Assembly (NCBI GenBank): GCA_949372605.1
Contig: CASIAE010000004.1
Span: forward strand, 1-64,000
From: an uncultured Flavobacteriaceae bacterium
GTDB taxonomy: Bacteria > Bacteroidota > Bacteroidia > Flavobacteriales > Flavobacteriaceae
Length of the DNA: 64,000 bases
Direction: 5' to 3'
Shown piece after piece: positions 1-10,398 of this stretch; position 1 is the stretch's first letter, and every line of letters starts with the position of its first letter. The translations under genes and the position numbers were made by a program. The notes under the pieces are model-generated. The model worked only from the letters and a program-made list of their open reading frames with translations, was not told the DNA's origin and ran no database searches.

Positions 1-1434
<1,434 letters not shown>

Positions 1435-1435
1435 C

Positions 1436-1714
1436 ATGTATTTAGAAATCGTTTCCCCAGAAGCAACACTTTTTAGTGGTGAAGTTGATTCCGTTATCGT
1501 ACCGGGAACTTCCGGAGATTTTCAGATGTTAAATAATCACGCTCCTGTTGTTTCTACCCTAAAAGCAGGTAAAGTAAGAATCACTGGAGCTATAGCTATT
1601 GAAGACGCTGTTAAGGACAAGTTTACTCAGGATGGAGCCGATGTTAATTTATTTACAATTACTTCAGGTACTGTTGAGATGAGGAATAACAAATTGATTC
1701 TTCTTGCCGACTAA
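1436..1714 (+). CDS. atpC: F1F0 ATP synthase subunit epsilon, short form
   Basis: Central-stalk subunit coupling rotation to catalysis. The 92 residues cover only the N-terminal beta-sandwich domain (MYLEIVSPEATLFSGEV, then PGTSGDFQMLNNHAP). The C-terminal two-helix domain, which in many bacteria inhibits ATP hydrolysis, is absent; short versions are usual in this phylum. The start follows the atpD stop by one base. No terminator is obvious after it. Confidence 0.96.
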   Translation: MYLEIVSPEATLFSGEVDSVIVPGTSGDFQMLNNHAPVVSTLKAGKVRITGAIAIEDAVKDKFTQDGADVNLFTITSGTVEMRNNKLILLAD

Positions 1715-1741
1715 TTTTCTTTTACTACTTTAACTCCTATT

Positions 1742-3580
1742 ATGGTTATGAAAAGAAATCTTCAATTGATGTTGTGCTTGCTGACATGCTTTGCCATTTC
1801 GTTTGCGCAAGACGATTCACAAGACTTACTACCCGAAGAAAAACTCACTGAAGTAGTAATTTCTTCCTCAAGATTAGAAATTCCACTCTCTCAAAATTCA
1901 CATTCCATACAGATCATTAGCGCTGATCAAATTAAACAAAGCGGGGTTACCAATGTCGTTGACTTACTTCAGCAAGTTGCGGGGATAGACATCCGCCGCA
2001 GGGGAGTAGGAGCAGCTCAAGCTGATTTATACATTCGTGGTGGAACTTTCGATCAAACACTTCTTTTGATTGATGGAATTAAGATGGAGGATGCACAAAC
2101 CGGGCATCATACGCTAAACTTTATTCCCCCTCCAGAAGTCATTGAACGCATCGAGATCGTAAAAGGCCCTGCCGCGCGAACGTTTGGGCAAAATGCTTTT
2201 ACAGGGGCCATCAATATTATTACCAAAAAGGATATTACTAAAGGTTTTTCTCTGGTCCTTCAGCACGGTTCTTATGATCAAACCAACGGTAACATTATGT
2301 TGGGAAGTTCAAATGAAAAAACCAGCGTGATCGGTTTTGCTTCCAAAAACACTTCCGATGGATACAGGTATAACACGGATTATGATCAGAATCATATTTT
2401 TGTTAAATCAACCTTTTTTAAGCACAAAACTCCCCTTGATTTAATCACTTCTTTTTCTTCAAGAAAATTTGGTGGGAATGGCTTTTATGCTAATCCTAAT
2501 GCCATCGATCAATATGAAGAAACACAGGCGAGTTTGTTGGCATTGTCGACTCGAATCAATAAAGGAGAATGGATTTTTAAACCCAAAATATATTGGAGAA
2601 GGGGACAGGACATGTATGAATTCGTAAGAGGTAAACCAGAAATCTACCGCAACCTTCACATCACCAATAAAGTTGGAGTGGCATTCGATACCAGTGTCAT
2701 TTCTGACCTGGGCAATGTAGGTGTGGGCTTTGATGTTTCTCGCGTAGCGATAAGCAGTAATAACCTTGGAGAACGCAAGAGAACCTTAGTGAATTTATTT
2801 ATAGAACACCGCTTTTATTTGCTGGATAAAATAATTGATATTACCCAAGGAATTGCAGCCAATTATTATTCCGATTTTAAATGGAATGCTTTTCCTGGGA
2901 TTGATTTGGGATTAAATTTTAGTCCCAATTTTAAACTATATTCTAACTTAGGTTTTACTTATCGCGTACCGACTTTTACGGACCTTTATTACACTGACAG
3001 AACGACAACAGGAAACGCAGATTTAATTCCAGAAAAAGCTTTTTCTAAAGAAGTCGGAATGCGTTTGACCAAACCTTCCTATTCCTTCTCCGTTGCTTAT
3101 TTCGATCGATCATCTTCAAATTTAATTGATTATGTCAAAAAAACCGAGACAGCACTTTGGAAGGCAGAGAACATTCAAAGGCTAGACACCAAAGGAATTG
3201 ATTTTGAGTTTTCAACGAATTTTGAATTTAAAGCCATAAAGCATCGCATTAAAATTGGGTATTCCTATCTTGAAAACAGCTTGAGGGACATCACTTTTGA
3301 TTTTTCTAAATACGTCATCAACAACGCTTTAAAACACCACTGGATCACTTCCTATAACACCACTATTTTTGAGAAGATTACCACAGCTTTGGTCTATAAA
3401 TATGCAGAAAGAACGGGAGGCAATTCCTATAGGGTTTTGGATTTTAACGCCCAGTGGAACCTCAAACCTTTTGAGCTGAGTGTTTCCTTTAATAATATTT
3501 TAAATGAAGTCTATTCCGAAACAAACTTGATCCCAATGCCCAAAGGGAATGGATTGTTTGGGGTTAGGTATACCTTCTGA
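1742..3580 (+). CDS. TonB-dependent outer membrane receptor
   Basis: Outer-membrane active transporter. Residues 1-22 form a signal peptide (MVMKRNLQ start, cleavage near SFAQ), and an ATG two codons downstream is an alternative start. A TonB-box-like LTEVVISS follows, then a plug domain (about 50-165) with the IRGG and FTGAINIIT motifs typical of TonB receptors, then a beta barrel ending in an aromatic residue (RYTF). At 612 residues it is smaller than SusC proteins and lacks the carboxypeptidase-like N-terminal domain, so it resembles BtuB/siderophore-type receptors. No SusD partner lies beside it. The substrate cannot be read from the sequence; cobalamin or an iron chelate is a guess from size. 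It follows atpC by 27 bases but is probably an independent unit. Confidence 0.9.
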   Translation: MVMKRNLQLMLCLLTCFAISFAQDDSQDLLPEEKLTEVVISSSRLEIPLSQNSHSIQIISADQIKQSGVTNVVDLLQQVAGIDIRRRGVGAAQADLYIRGGTFDQTLLLIDGIKMEDAQTGHHTLNFIPPPEVIERIEIVKGPAARTFGQNAFTGAINIITKKDITKGFSLVLQHGSYDQTNGNIMLGSSNEKTSVIGFASKNTSDGYRYNTDYDQNHIFVKSTFFKHKTPLDLITSFSSRKFGGNGFYANPNAIDQYEETQASLLALSTRINKGEWIFKPKIYWRRGQDMYEFVRGKPEIYRNLHITNKVGVAFDTSVISDLGNVGVGFDVSRVAISSNNLGERKRTLVNLFIEHRFYLLDKIIDITQGIAANYYSDFKWNAFPGIDLGLNFSPNFKLYSNLGFTYRVPTFTDLYYTDRTTTGNADLIPEKAFSKEVGMRLTKPSYSFSVAYFDRSSSNLIDYVKKTETALWKAENIQRLDTKGIDFEFSTNFEFKAIKHRIKIGYSYLENSLRDITFDFSKYVINNALKHHWITSYNTTIFEKITTALVYKYAERTGGNSYRVLDFNAQWNLKPFELSVSFNNILNEVYSETNLIPMPKGNGLFGVRYTF

Positions 3581-3584
3581 AAAT

Positions 3585-4064
3585 TCATTTAGATTTTTCA
3601 AGTTGCGCAAGGGTTTTATAAATCATTTCTGATTCCCAACCTCGGTATTGAAGTGCTTCCCAAACTTTTTTCTTGCGAATGATTGGGGACTTACTCGCAT
3701 TGGCATTCCAATATTTTTTCGCCAAATAGTTACAGGTGCTTTGATAGTCTTCATCAGAAATCTCCTTCATGGCTTCCTTGATGTTCCATGGAGATATATT
3801 TCTCATTCTAAGCGCACTGTTAATTCGGATTTTCCCCCACCGCTTAATCCTAAATTTTCCTCTTGCATAGCTTTGCGAAAATCGAGTTTCGTTGAGATAA
3901 TTATCCTCTATAAGTCCACTGATTATTATTTCAATTTCGTTAGTATAAACCCCCATGTCTCGAAGTTTCTGCTTCACTTCTTTGTGGCAACGGTCTTGAT
4001 AAGCGCAATATTTTTCAATTTTACGCTTGGCCTCTTCGGTGGTAAAGGATTTTGATTCTGACAT
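3585..4064 (-). CDS. recX: RecX family regulator of RecA
   Basis: 159-residue RecX homologue. The family binds RecA filaments and limits recombination activity. It shows the three-helix repeats of the family: an N-terminal KIEKYCAYQDRCHKEVKQKLRDMG unit (about 14-37, broken here by no gap), a middle unit with YARGKFRIKRWGKIRI, and a C-terminal unit ending near KVWEALQYRGWES. It is convergent with the TonB receptor with only four bases between stops, and the opposite-strand open frame is a shadow. It is not next to recA in this window, as is common in Bacteroidota. Confidence 0.92.
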   Translation of the reverse strand: MSESKSFTTEEAKRKIEKYCAYQDRCHKEVKQKLRDMGVYTNEIEIIISGLIEDNYLNETRFSQSYARGKFRIKRWGKIRINSALRMRNISPWNIKEAMKEISDEDYQSTCNYLAKKYWNANASKSPIIRKKKVWEALQYRGWESEMIYKTLAQLEKSK

Positions 4065-4192
4065 AGCTAACTTAAGGTAAAGATAATAGAAGTTTATTTT
4101 TTAACAGGATTTGATTTTCACAATAATTCCTATTCGTACTCATTGAGTTTTTTTATTGTATTTTGATAAATTAAAGCTTTAAAATTTAAAAG

Positions 4193-6565
4193 ATGAAAAA
4201 AAATTTTTACTTTTTTTTAGGTAAGATTTCTTTGGCACTTCTTATCAGTTGTCAATCTCCAATTAAAAATGAAACACCTCCCGATGTCTTGTGGTACGAT
4301 CAACCTGCCGACGACTGGAATGATGCGCTGCCACTTGGTAATGGAAAACTTGGTGTGATGGTTTTTGGAAATACATCTAACGAAAGAATCCAGTTAAACG
4401 ATGACTCCTTATGGCCATTAGATCGCGAGGATTGGAATGAGCCCGAGGGAAATAAAAAGGACATAGATGAAATAAGAACCTTATTGTTTAACGGACAAAA
4501 CGAAGCAGCGGATAATCTTTTTTTAGAAAAATTTTCTCGTAAAAAAGTGGTTCGTTCTCATCAAACTCTTGGAGATTTATCTTTGAATTTCGACCATCAA
4601 AATATTACGGACTACCGCCGAGAACTTAATATAAGCAACGCGGTTTCTACAATTTCCTATAAGTCAAATGGTAATAAAATCACTGAGAAGGTTTTTGTGT
4701 CAAATCCTCACAAGGTCATTGTTATTGAACTCACTTCTGAGTCAGAAGAAGGCCTCAACGGGTCCATCTCCCTCAGCAGACCAATGGACAAAGGTTTCCC
4801 CACAGTAAATACTTTTACGACTCCTCAAAATCTTTTGCTGATGAAAGGGGAAGTCACGCAAAGGGAAGGACATTTTGAAAAAGCACCTTTTCCACTTTTA
4901 GAAGGTGTTGAATTTGAAACCTGTTTAAAAATCAATCACGAATCAGGGGAAGTGATTCGTGGGAAAGATTTTTTAGAATTAAAAAATGTTAAAAAAGCGA
5001 CGCTTTATCTCGTTTCTAATTCCTCCTATTATTTTGACGAATATTCAAAACAAAATAAATTGGACTTAGAATCAATAGGGACAAAAGATTTTGATGACCT
5101 TAAAAAAGAACACCTTAAAGACTATCAAAATTTATACAATCGACTTGATTTTCAATTGACCGATAATGCAATGGATGAACTCCCAACAGATCAGCGAATT
5201 GAGAGAATAAAAAACGGTGCTGTCGATTTGGGCTTGGAGGCATTACTTTTTAAATTCGGCAGGTACTTACTTATCTCTTCTTCAAGAGTAGGAACCAACC
5301 CAGCAAACCTTCAAGGCCTATGGAACGAGCATATTAATGCACCTTGGAATGCGGATTATCATCTTAACATCAACCTTCAAATGAATTATTGGTTGGCCGA
5401 TGTGACCAATCTGGGAGAACTCAATCAACCCTTGTTTGACTACATTGACAGGCTCGTTGAAAACGGAAAAGTCACTGCTAAGGAAAATTTTGGCTGTGGC
5501 GGGTCGTTTTTACCTCACGCTACGGATCTTTGGGCGCATGCTTGGCTCAGAGGTCCACGGCCGCAGTGGGGCCTTTCTATGGGCGCTGGCGGATGGATGA
5601 TGCAGCACTATTGGGAGCATTATAAATTTACTAATGATATTAACTTTTTAAAGGACCGGACTTTTCCTGTATTGCATGAAGTTGCAAAGTTCTACAGCGA
5701 TTGGGTCATTGAAGACCCAAGAGATGGAACTCTAATTTCTGCCCCATCTACTTCACCAGAAAACATGTTTATTAACGACCGGGGAACTCCCGTCGCGAGT
5801 TGCCTGGGCAGTGCCATGGATCAACAAGTGATTACAGAAGTTTTTGAAAATTATATTGAAACCTGCGAGATTTTACAACTTGAAAGTTCGTTTTTAGAAA
5901 AGATAAAAAAACAAAGGAGGCAGTTGCGCCCGGGGTTTGTTTTAGGGAAAATGGGTAGAATCCTTGAGTGGGATCGAGAATATATTGAAACAGAGCCTGG
6001 GCATCGGCACATGTCGCATTTGTATGGATTCCACCCTGGAAATGATGTTTCGATTGATAAAAACCCAAAAATATTCCATGCAGTCAAAGAAACATTGGAT
6101 TATCGATTGGCAAACGGAGGCGCAGGAACTGGTTGGAGTAGGGCATGGCTAATCAACTGTAGCGCCAGACTATTAAACGGACAAATGGCACATGATCATA
6201 TTCAATTGTTGTTTAAAAAATCGATAAGTAATAACCTTTTTGATATGCATCCTCCGTTTCAGATTGATGGAAATTTCGGATATACTGCTGGCATTACAGA
6301 GATGCTACTCCAGTCACATGAAGAAAACACTTTGAGGATTTTACCAGCATTGCCTCCACTATGGGAAACAGGTCATATCAAAGGATTAAAAGCAAGAGGA
6401 GGTCTAACCGTCGATTTGTATTGGAGCAACAATCGATTAGAAAAAGTATTAATCCAATCTAAGTTTAAAAGCAACTTTAACCTAATTGATCAGGACAAAA
6501 GAATTACTGTTGAAATTGAGGAAGGAGATACGTTTGTTTATGAGCCTGTTGCAGGGAAAAAATAA
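4193..6565 (+). CDS. GH95 family alpha-L-fucosidase/galactosidase lipoprotein
   Basis: Glycoside hydrolase of family 95, whose members release terminal alpha-1,2-linked L-fucose (some act on L-galactose) by inversion. Residues 1-20 form a lipoprotein signal (lipobox LLISC), so the enzyme is probably anchored in an outer membrane or exported. Domain order is the family's: N-terminal beta-sandwich (WYDQPADDWNDALPLGNGKLG), an (alpha/alpha)6 barrel and a C-terminal beta domain. The asparagines N392 and N394 in HLNINLQMNYW, E523 in STSPEN and D692 in DGNFGYTAG match the catalytic residues known from bifidobacterial AfcA. It is 790 residues long, full length for the family. It stands alone between recX and rng, with no SusCD pair nearby, and ends at a bidirectional terminator. 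Confidence 0.93.
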   Translation: MKKNFYFFLGKISLALLISCQSPIKNETPPDVLWYDQPADDWNDALPLGNGKLGVMVFGNTSNERIQLNDDSLWPLDREDWNEPEGNKKDIDEIRTLLFNGQNEAADNLFLEKFSRKKVVRSHQTLGDLSLNFDHQNITDYRRELNISNAVSTISYKSNGNKITEKVFVSNPHKVIVIELTSESEEGLNGSISLSRPMDKGFPTVNTFTTPQNLLLMKGEVTQREGHFEKAPFPLLEGVEFETCLKINHESGEVIRGKDFLELKNVKKATLYLVSNSSYYFDEYSKQNKLDLESIGTKDFDDLKKEHLKDYQNLYNRLDFQLTDNAMDELPTDQRIERIKNGAVDLGLEALLFKFGRYLLISSSRVGTNPANLQGLWNEHINAPWNADYHLNINLQMNYWLADVTNLGELNQPLFDYIDRLVENGKVTAKENFGCGGSFLPHATDLWAHAWLRGPRPQWGLSMGAGGWMMQHYWEHYKFTNDINFLKDRTFPVLHEVAKFYSDWVIEDPRDGTLISAPSTSPENMFINDRGTPVASCLGSAMDQQVITEVFENYIETCEILQLESSFLEKIKKQRRQLRPGFVLGKMGRILEWDREYIETEPGHRHMSHLYGFHPGNDVSIDKNPKIFHAVKETLDYRLANGGAGTGWSRAWLINCSARLLNGQMAHDHIQLLFKKSISNNLFDMHPPFQIDGNFGYTAGITEMLLQSHEENTLRILPALPPLWETGHIKGLKARGGLTVDLYWSNNRLEKVLIQSKFKSNFNLIDQDKRITVEIEEGDTFVYEPVAGKK

Positions 6566-6572
6566 CCATAAA

Positions 6573-6602
6573 AAAACCGCCAAGTATAAACAAGGCGGTT
6601 TT
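6573..6602. terminator. Bidirectional rho-independent terminator
   Basis: Stem AAAACCGCC (6573-6581) pairs with GGCGGTTTT (6594-6602) around a 12-base loop. A-runs on one side and T-runs on the other let it serve both convergent genes, the GH95 enzyme (+) and rng (-). Confidence 0.85.
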
Positions 6603-6605
6603 AGT

Positions 6606-8165
6606 CTATTTAGTTCTAAGGAGTTTTCGATTTTTATCTAAAAGTCGAAAATCCAAATACAGGTAAGCATCACGGGGTACAATTTGCACCCACTTTTTGT
6701 GTTTAAAATACCAGCTCATTCGGATGGATCGAAAGCCGCTGGTGATATAGGCAGCAATAAAAGGATGAAGATGTAAATAAATCTTTTTGTTTTTATGCTG
6801 ACTATGCTTGACAACTTTGTCTAGCTCTGCGTTGATTTTATCAATTAAAACAATTGGAGCTTCCACCTCATTATTCTTATTAGGGTTAGGCTCTTTTGTT
6901 TTGATATTCATCTCAGGGCGAACCCTTTGACGTGTGATTTGGATTAATCCAAATCGTGAAGGAGGCAGAATTTTGTGTTTCGTTCTGTCCCTACTCATTT
7001 CCTCTCGGAGATGATCAAATAATTTTTTTCGGTTTTCATTTGAATTAAGGTCGATGAAATCAACCACAATAATTCCACCCATGTCTCGTAATCTCAATTG
7101 TCTAGCGATTTCACTAGCAGCAATAAGGTTAACATCAAGAGCAGTTTGCTCTTGTGTTTTCGCTTTATTAGAGCGATTTCCACTATTGACATCAATTACG
7201 TGTAGGGCTTCGGTATGTTCAATTACCAAATAGGCACCTTTCTTCATGGAGACTGTTCTCCCAAAGGCAGTTTTGATTTGTCTTTCGACTCCAAAATGAT
7301 CAAAAATAGGTGTAGCTTTCTCTTTAAAGTGATTTACAATTGACACCTTCTTGGGTGCAATGGTTTTAAGGTAATCTATTATTTCAGCATACATTTCTGA
7401 GTCGTCAACGTGGATTCCTGTGAAATTGTCATCAAAGATATCTCTTAAAATAGAAGAGGATCTATTGATTTCACTAAGGATTAATGTGGGATATTTATCT
7501 ACTTTAGTAAATTTCTCACACATGTTTTTCCATCGTTCCAGAAGTTGCTGAAGATCAGCATCGAGTTCTGCGACTTTTTGGTTTTGAGCAACCGTTCTAA
7601 TGATGACTCCAAATCCCTTTGGTTTTATGCTTTTAACAAGTTTCTTAAGGCGATTTTTTTCTTCATTACTATCTATTTTTTGAGAAATAGAAATACGGTC
7701 TGAAAAAGGAATAAGTACCATAAATCTTCCGGCCAAAGAAAGCTCGGAGCTAACTCTTGGACCTTTTGTCGAAATAGGTTCTTTAACAATTTGAACAAGC
7801 ATCTGTTGTTGGGCTTTCAAGTAATCTTGAATGGCACCATCTTTTGGAATCTCTTTTTCAAAATGAAAATTCTTTAATGTGTAGTCTTTGGTTTTACCTG
7901 AGCTTACCTGTTTGAAAAAATTCAATAATGAAGGTAATTTTGGGCCTAAATCATGATAATGTAAAAAACCATCTTTTTCATGGCCAACATTAATAAATGC
8001 TGCATTTAGACCGGGAACGGGTTTTCTGATCTTAGCAACATAAATGTCACCAACAGAAAACTTATTATTATCTACTTCTTTATTAAGCTCAATTAACTTT
8101 CCATCTTTGAGCAGTGCAAAATCAACAGCAGAGGAATTCGATCGGATAATCAATTCTTTATTCAC
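6606..8165 (-). CDS. rng: Ribonuclease E/G family protein
   Basis: Endoribonuclease of the RNase G/E family, acting in rRNA maturation and mRNA decay in the cytoplasm. The 519 residues contain an S1-type RNA-binding domain inserted near the N-terminus (about 40-150, with GDIYVAKIRKPVPGLNAAFI), an RNase H-like fold, and the DNase I-like catalytic part. The metal-binding aspartates are visible in HVIDVNSGN and GIIVVDFIDLN. The zinc-link motif CPxCxG of E. coli RNase E is absent: only one cysteine (WKNMCEKF) occurs in the whole protein, and the expected site reads KTKEPNPNKNNEVEAP. It lies downstream of the 29-residue basic protein and HU on the same strand. Confidence 0.93.
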   Translation of the reverse strand: MNKELIIRSNSSAVDFALLKDGKLIELNKEVDNNKFSVGDIYVAKIRKPVPGLNAAFINVGHEKDGFLHYHDLGPKLPSLLNFFKQVSSGKTKDYTLKNFHFEKEIPKDGAIQDYLKAQQQMLVQIVKEPISTKGPRVSSELSLAGRFMVLIPFSDRISISQKIDSNEEKNRLKKLVKSIKPKGFGVIIRTVAQNQKVAELDADLQQLLERWKNMCEKFTKVDKYPTLILSEINRSSSILRDIFDDNFTGIHVDDSEMYAEIIDYLKTIAPKKVSIVNHFKEKATPIFDHFGVERQIKTAFGRTVSMKKGAYLVIEHTEALHVIDVNSGNRSNKAKTQEQTALDVNLIAASEIARQLRLRDMGGIIVVDFIDLNSNENRKKLFDHLREEMSRDRTKHKILPPSRFGLIQITRQRVRPEMNIKTKEPNPNKNNEVEAPIVLIDKINAELDKVVKHSQHKNKKIYLHLHPFIAAYITSGFRSIRMSWYFKHKKWVQIVPRDAYLYLDFRLLDKNRKLLRTK

Positions 8166-8310
8166 TCTGATTAATTTTTAGTAACCGCGACCCAATTGAT
8201 AGGCGCAGCCGATTAAACAATAAATATTCAGGATTTTCCTGGAGATACCGTGAAATACAGTATCAGATATCAATGAACTTCGGATAATTTTTTAAGTGTT
8301 TTTCCAGGCA

Positions 8311-8400
8311 CTATTTTTTCTTGTGGCGGTTTGCTCTTCTTCTCTTCTTACGTTTGTGAGTAGCAACCTTGTGACGTTTTCTTTTTTTACCACTTGGCAT
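8311..8400 (-). CDS. 29-residue extremely basic protein, probable ribosomal (bS22/AURKAIP1-COX24-like)
   Basis: A 29-codon frame starting MPSGKKRKRHKVATHKRKKR and ending RHKKK, about two thirds Lys, Arg or His. I recognise this type from Bacteroidota genomes, where an almost identical peptide sits between the HU and RNase G genes. The KRKRHKVATHKRKKR core resembles the AURKAIP1/COX24 domain of mycobacterial bS22, so a ribosomal-protein role is likely; that assignment is from family knowledge and inference. It lies 36 bases downstream of HU and upstream of rng on the same strand. The opposite-strand frame at 8296-8538 is a shadow of it and of HU. Confidence 0.82.
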   Translation of the reverse strand: MPSGKKRKRHKVATHKRKKRRRANRHKKK

Positions 8401-8436
8401 AGTCTAGCTTATATTAGTTTATTAATAAATTATTTT

Positions 8437-8727
8437 TTAGGCAACTTTGACCTTAGTCTTAACTCGATTTACAAATACCTTTGCAGGCTTAAATGCAGGA
8501 ATATTATGAGCCGGTATTTTTACAGCTACATTTTTTGAAATATTTCTACCAGTTTTTTCGGCTCTAGTTTTAACAATAAAGCTTCCGAAACCACGCAGAT
8601 AGACATTTTCACCGTTTTCAAGAGAATTTTTTATTTCATGCATGAATTTCTCAACGGTCACTTGAACATCAACTTTATCAATTCCAAGCTGATCTGAAAT
8701 GTTTGATACTACGTCAGCTTTTGTCAT
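8437..8727 (-). CDS. HU/IHF family DNA-binding protein
   Basis: 96-residue nucleoid protein. It has the HU N-terminal helices (MTKADVVSNISDQLG), the GFGSF turn and the DNA-contacting arm with NPxT-like core changed to ISKNVAVKIPAHNIPAFKP. Members bind and bend DNA as dimers. It is first in the HU / basic peptide / rng run on the minus strand, and a flavobacterial-type -7 element lies about 50 bases upstream. Confidence 0.95.
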   Translation of the reverse strand: MTKADVVSNISDQLGIDKVDVQVTVEKFMHEIKNSLENGENVYLRGFGSFIVKTRAEKTGRNISKNVAVKIPAHNIPAFKPAKVFVNRVKTKVKVA

Positions 8728-8773
8728 AATTTAATGTTTTTTAGGTTAAACAAAATTCTTTTTTAAAGGCTTG

Positions 8774-8781
8774 CAAATATA
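8774..8781 (-). promoter_or_regulatory. Candidate flavobacterial -7 promoter box for HU
   Basis: TATATTTG on the minus strand matches the Bacteroidota sigma-A consensus TAnnTTTG. It lies about 47 bases before the HU start codon, a normal leader distance. No convincing TTG -33 box is seen, so this is tentative. Confidence 0.4.
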
Positions 8782-8858
8782 TAAATTAAAATTATAAAAC
8801 GTTCTGTATTACCTTTTTATATTTGTCAATATATTATAAAGGAGAAATCCAAATTTGA

Positions 8859-9908
8859 ATGATGAGTCTACAAAAAAAGCTTCTATTTTGGTATAACGAC
8901 AATCGACGAGATTTCCCTTGGCGAAAATCCAAAGATCCCTATAAGATCTGGCTTTCTGAAATTATACTTCAACAAACCAGAGCATCACAGGGTTTGCCCT
9001 ATTTTTTGAAGTTTCAAAATGCCTTCCCGACCCTACAAAGTCTTGCAGTCGCTGAGGAAGAAGAGGTGTTGAAATTGTGGCAAGGGCTGGGCTATTATTC
9101 TAGGGCCAGAAACCTTCATTTTACTGCACAAACAATTATGAATGAGTTCAACGGTGTTTTCCCAAATGACTTTAAAAAGCTTAAAAGCCTGAAAGGGATC
9201 GGCGATTATACTGCCAGTGCCATAGGATCTATTTGTTTTGATCTGCCCGAAGCAGTTGTAGATGGAAACGTTTACAGAATGTTATCAAGAATATTTGCAT
9301 TATCAATCCCGATTGATTCTTCTCCTGCTCATAAAGTTTTTAAAGACAAGGCAAATTTATTGATGAAGGGCGCATCTCCAGGAGAATTTAATCAGGCAAT
9401 GATGGAGTTTGGTGCATTGCAATGTTTGCCCAAAAATCCGAATTGTGGCAAATGTGTTTTTTCGTCAGATTGTATTGCTTATCAACAAGATAAGGTGGAC
9501 CATTTCCCTGTTAAATCAAAAAAAATAAAAGTTAGAAAACGTTTTTTTAATTATTTGGTGCTCATAAATTCTGACAAAGAAACCTTAATTGAAAAAAGAA
9601 TCGGTGCAGGAATTTGGCAAAATTTATACCAGTTTCCATTGTTAGAAACAAATGACACCAATATTGAAATTGACAAGAATGATGTATCCTCTTTTTTAAA
9701 TCAAAAAGGCATTAAACAAATTAAATCTGTTATTAAATACAACGATCTGCCAATAATTCACAAGCTAACCCACCAGCATCTTGAAATTATTTTCTGGATT
9801 GTTGAGACAACAGACTTGATTCGAGCTGGTGTAAAATCCGATCAGCTTGATGATTATCCGATGCCCAAGGCGCTTCAGAATTTTAGAGAGAAATTTTTCA
9901 TGAACTGA
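8859..9908 (+). CDS. mutY: A/G-specific adenine glycosylase
   Basis: Base-excision repair glycosylase that removes adenine mispaired with 8-oxoguanine. The order is: N-terminal helical domain (FPWRKSKDPYKIWLSEIILQQT), helix-hairpin-helix with LKGIGDYTASAIGS, catalytic aspartate in AVVDGNVYRM, four iron-sulfur cysteines spaced C-x6-C-x2-C-x5-C (CLPKNPNCGKCVFSSDC), and a C-terminal NUDIX-like domain for 8-oxoG recognition. It is 349 residues, full length. ATG at 8859 is followed directly by a second ATG that could serve equally well. ssb, gldE and gldD follow on the same strand, an arrangement I know from flavobacteria. Confidence 0.96.
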   Translation: MMSLQKKLLFWYNDNRRDFPWRKSKDPYKIWLSEIILQQTRASQGLPYFLKFQNAFPTLQSLAVAEEEEVLKLWQGLGYYSRARNLHFTAQTIMNEFNGVFPNDFKKLKSLKGIGDYTASAIGSICFDLPEAVVDGNVYRMLSRIFALSIPIDSSPAHKVFKDKANLLMKGASPGEFNQAMMEFGALQCLPKNPNCGKCVFSSDCIAYQQDKVDHFPVKSKKIKVRKRFFNYLVLINSDKETLIEKRIGAGIWQNLYQFPLLETNDTNIEIDKNDVSSFLNQKGIKQIKSVIKYNDLPIIHKLTHQHLEIIFWIVETTDLIRAGVKSDQLDDYPMPKALQNFREKFFMN

Positions 9909-9919
9909 TACTGATTCAC

Positions 9920-9927
9920 TAAATTTG
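9920..9927 (+). promoter_or_regulatory. Candidate -7 promoter box for ssb-gldE-gldD
   Basis: TAAATTTG matches TAnnTTTG and lies 30 bases before the ssb start, in the mutY-ssb gap. A -33 TTG at the right distance is not evident. Confidence 0.35.
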
Positions 9928-9956
9928 ATTATTACTTAATCCTAAAATCTGTTATC

Positions 9957-10382
9957 ATGAGCAAAGGAACATTAAACAAGGTGATGTTAATCGGTCACCT
10001 GGGAGATGGCGTCAAAATGCATTATTTTGAAGGGGGAGGTTGTGTAGGGAGGTTTCCCTTGGCAACAAATGAAGACTACACGAACAAGTCTTCAGGCGAT
10101 AAAGTGACCAATACAGAATGGCACAATATTGTGCTGAGAAATAAAGCTGCTGAGATTTGTGAAAAATACCTTAGTAAAGGAGATAAAGTCTATCTTGAAG
10201 GACGACTTAAAACAAGAAAATGGGTGGGCAGCGATGACAACGAACGCTATACTACCGAAATTAATGTAGATGAGTTTACCTTCTTGAGCACAAAAAAGAC
10301 AGCGCAAGAAACGTCAGCACCTCAAACGTCCAAACCACCGGTTGTTGAAGAATCTGGTCCGGAAGAAGATCTCCCATTTTAA
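9957..10382 (+). CDS. ssb: Single-stranded DNA-binding protein
   Basis: 141-residue SSB. The OB fold spans about residues 1-108 (LNKVMLIGHLGDGVKMHYFE, TEWHNIVLRNKAAEICEKYL, GDKVYLEGRLKTRKW). A short flexible linker rich in Thr, Ser and Pro follows, with the acidic protein-interaction tip EEDLPF at the end. It coats single-stranded DNA in replication and repair and recruits partners through the tip. It is 16 bases upstream of gldE. Confidence 0.97.
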   Translation: MSKGTLNKVMLIGHLGDGVKMHYFEGGGCVGRFPLATNEDYTNKSSGDKVTNTEWHNIVLRNKAAEICEKYLSKGDKVYLEGRLKTRKWVGSDDNERYTTEINVDEFTFLSTKKTAQETSAPQTSKPPVVEESGPEEDLPF

Positions 10383-10398
10383 TAAAAAAACATAGTAA

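Noticed and set aside
8296..8538. Plus-strand open frame of 80 codons
   Set aside because: Lies opposite HU and the basic peptide; hydrophobic composition results from the complementary Lys/Arg codons.
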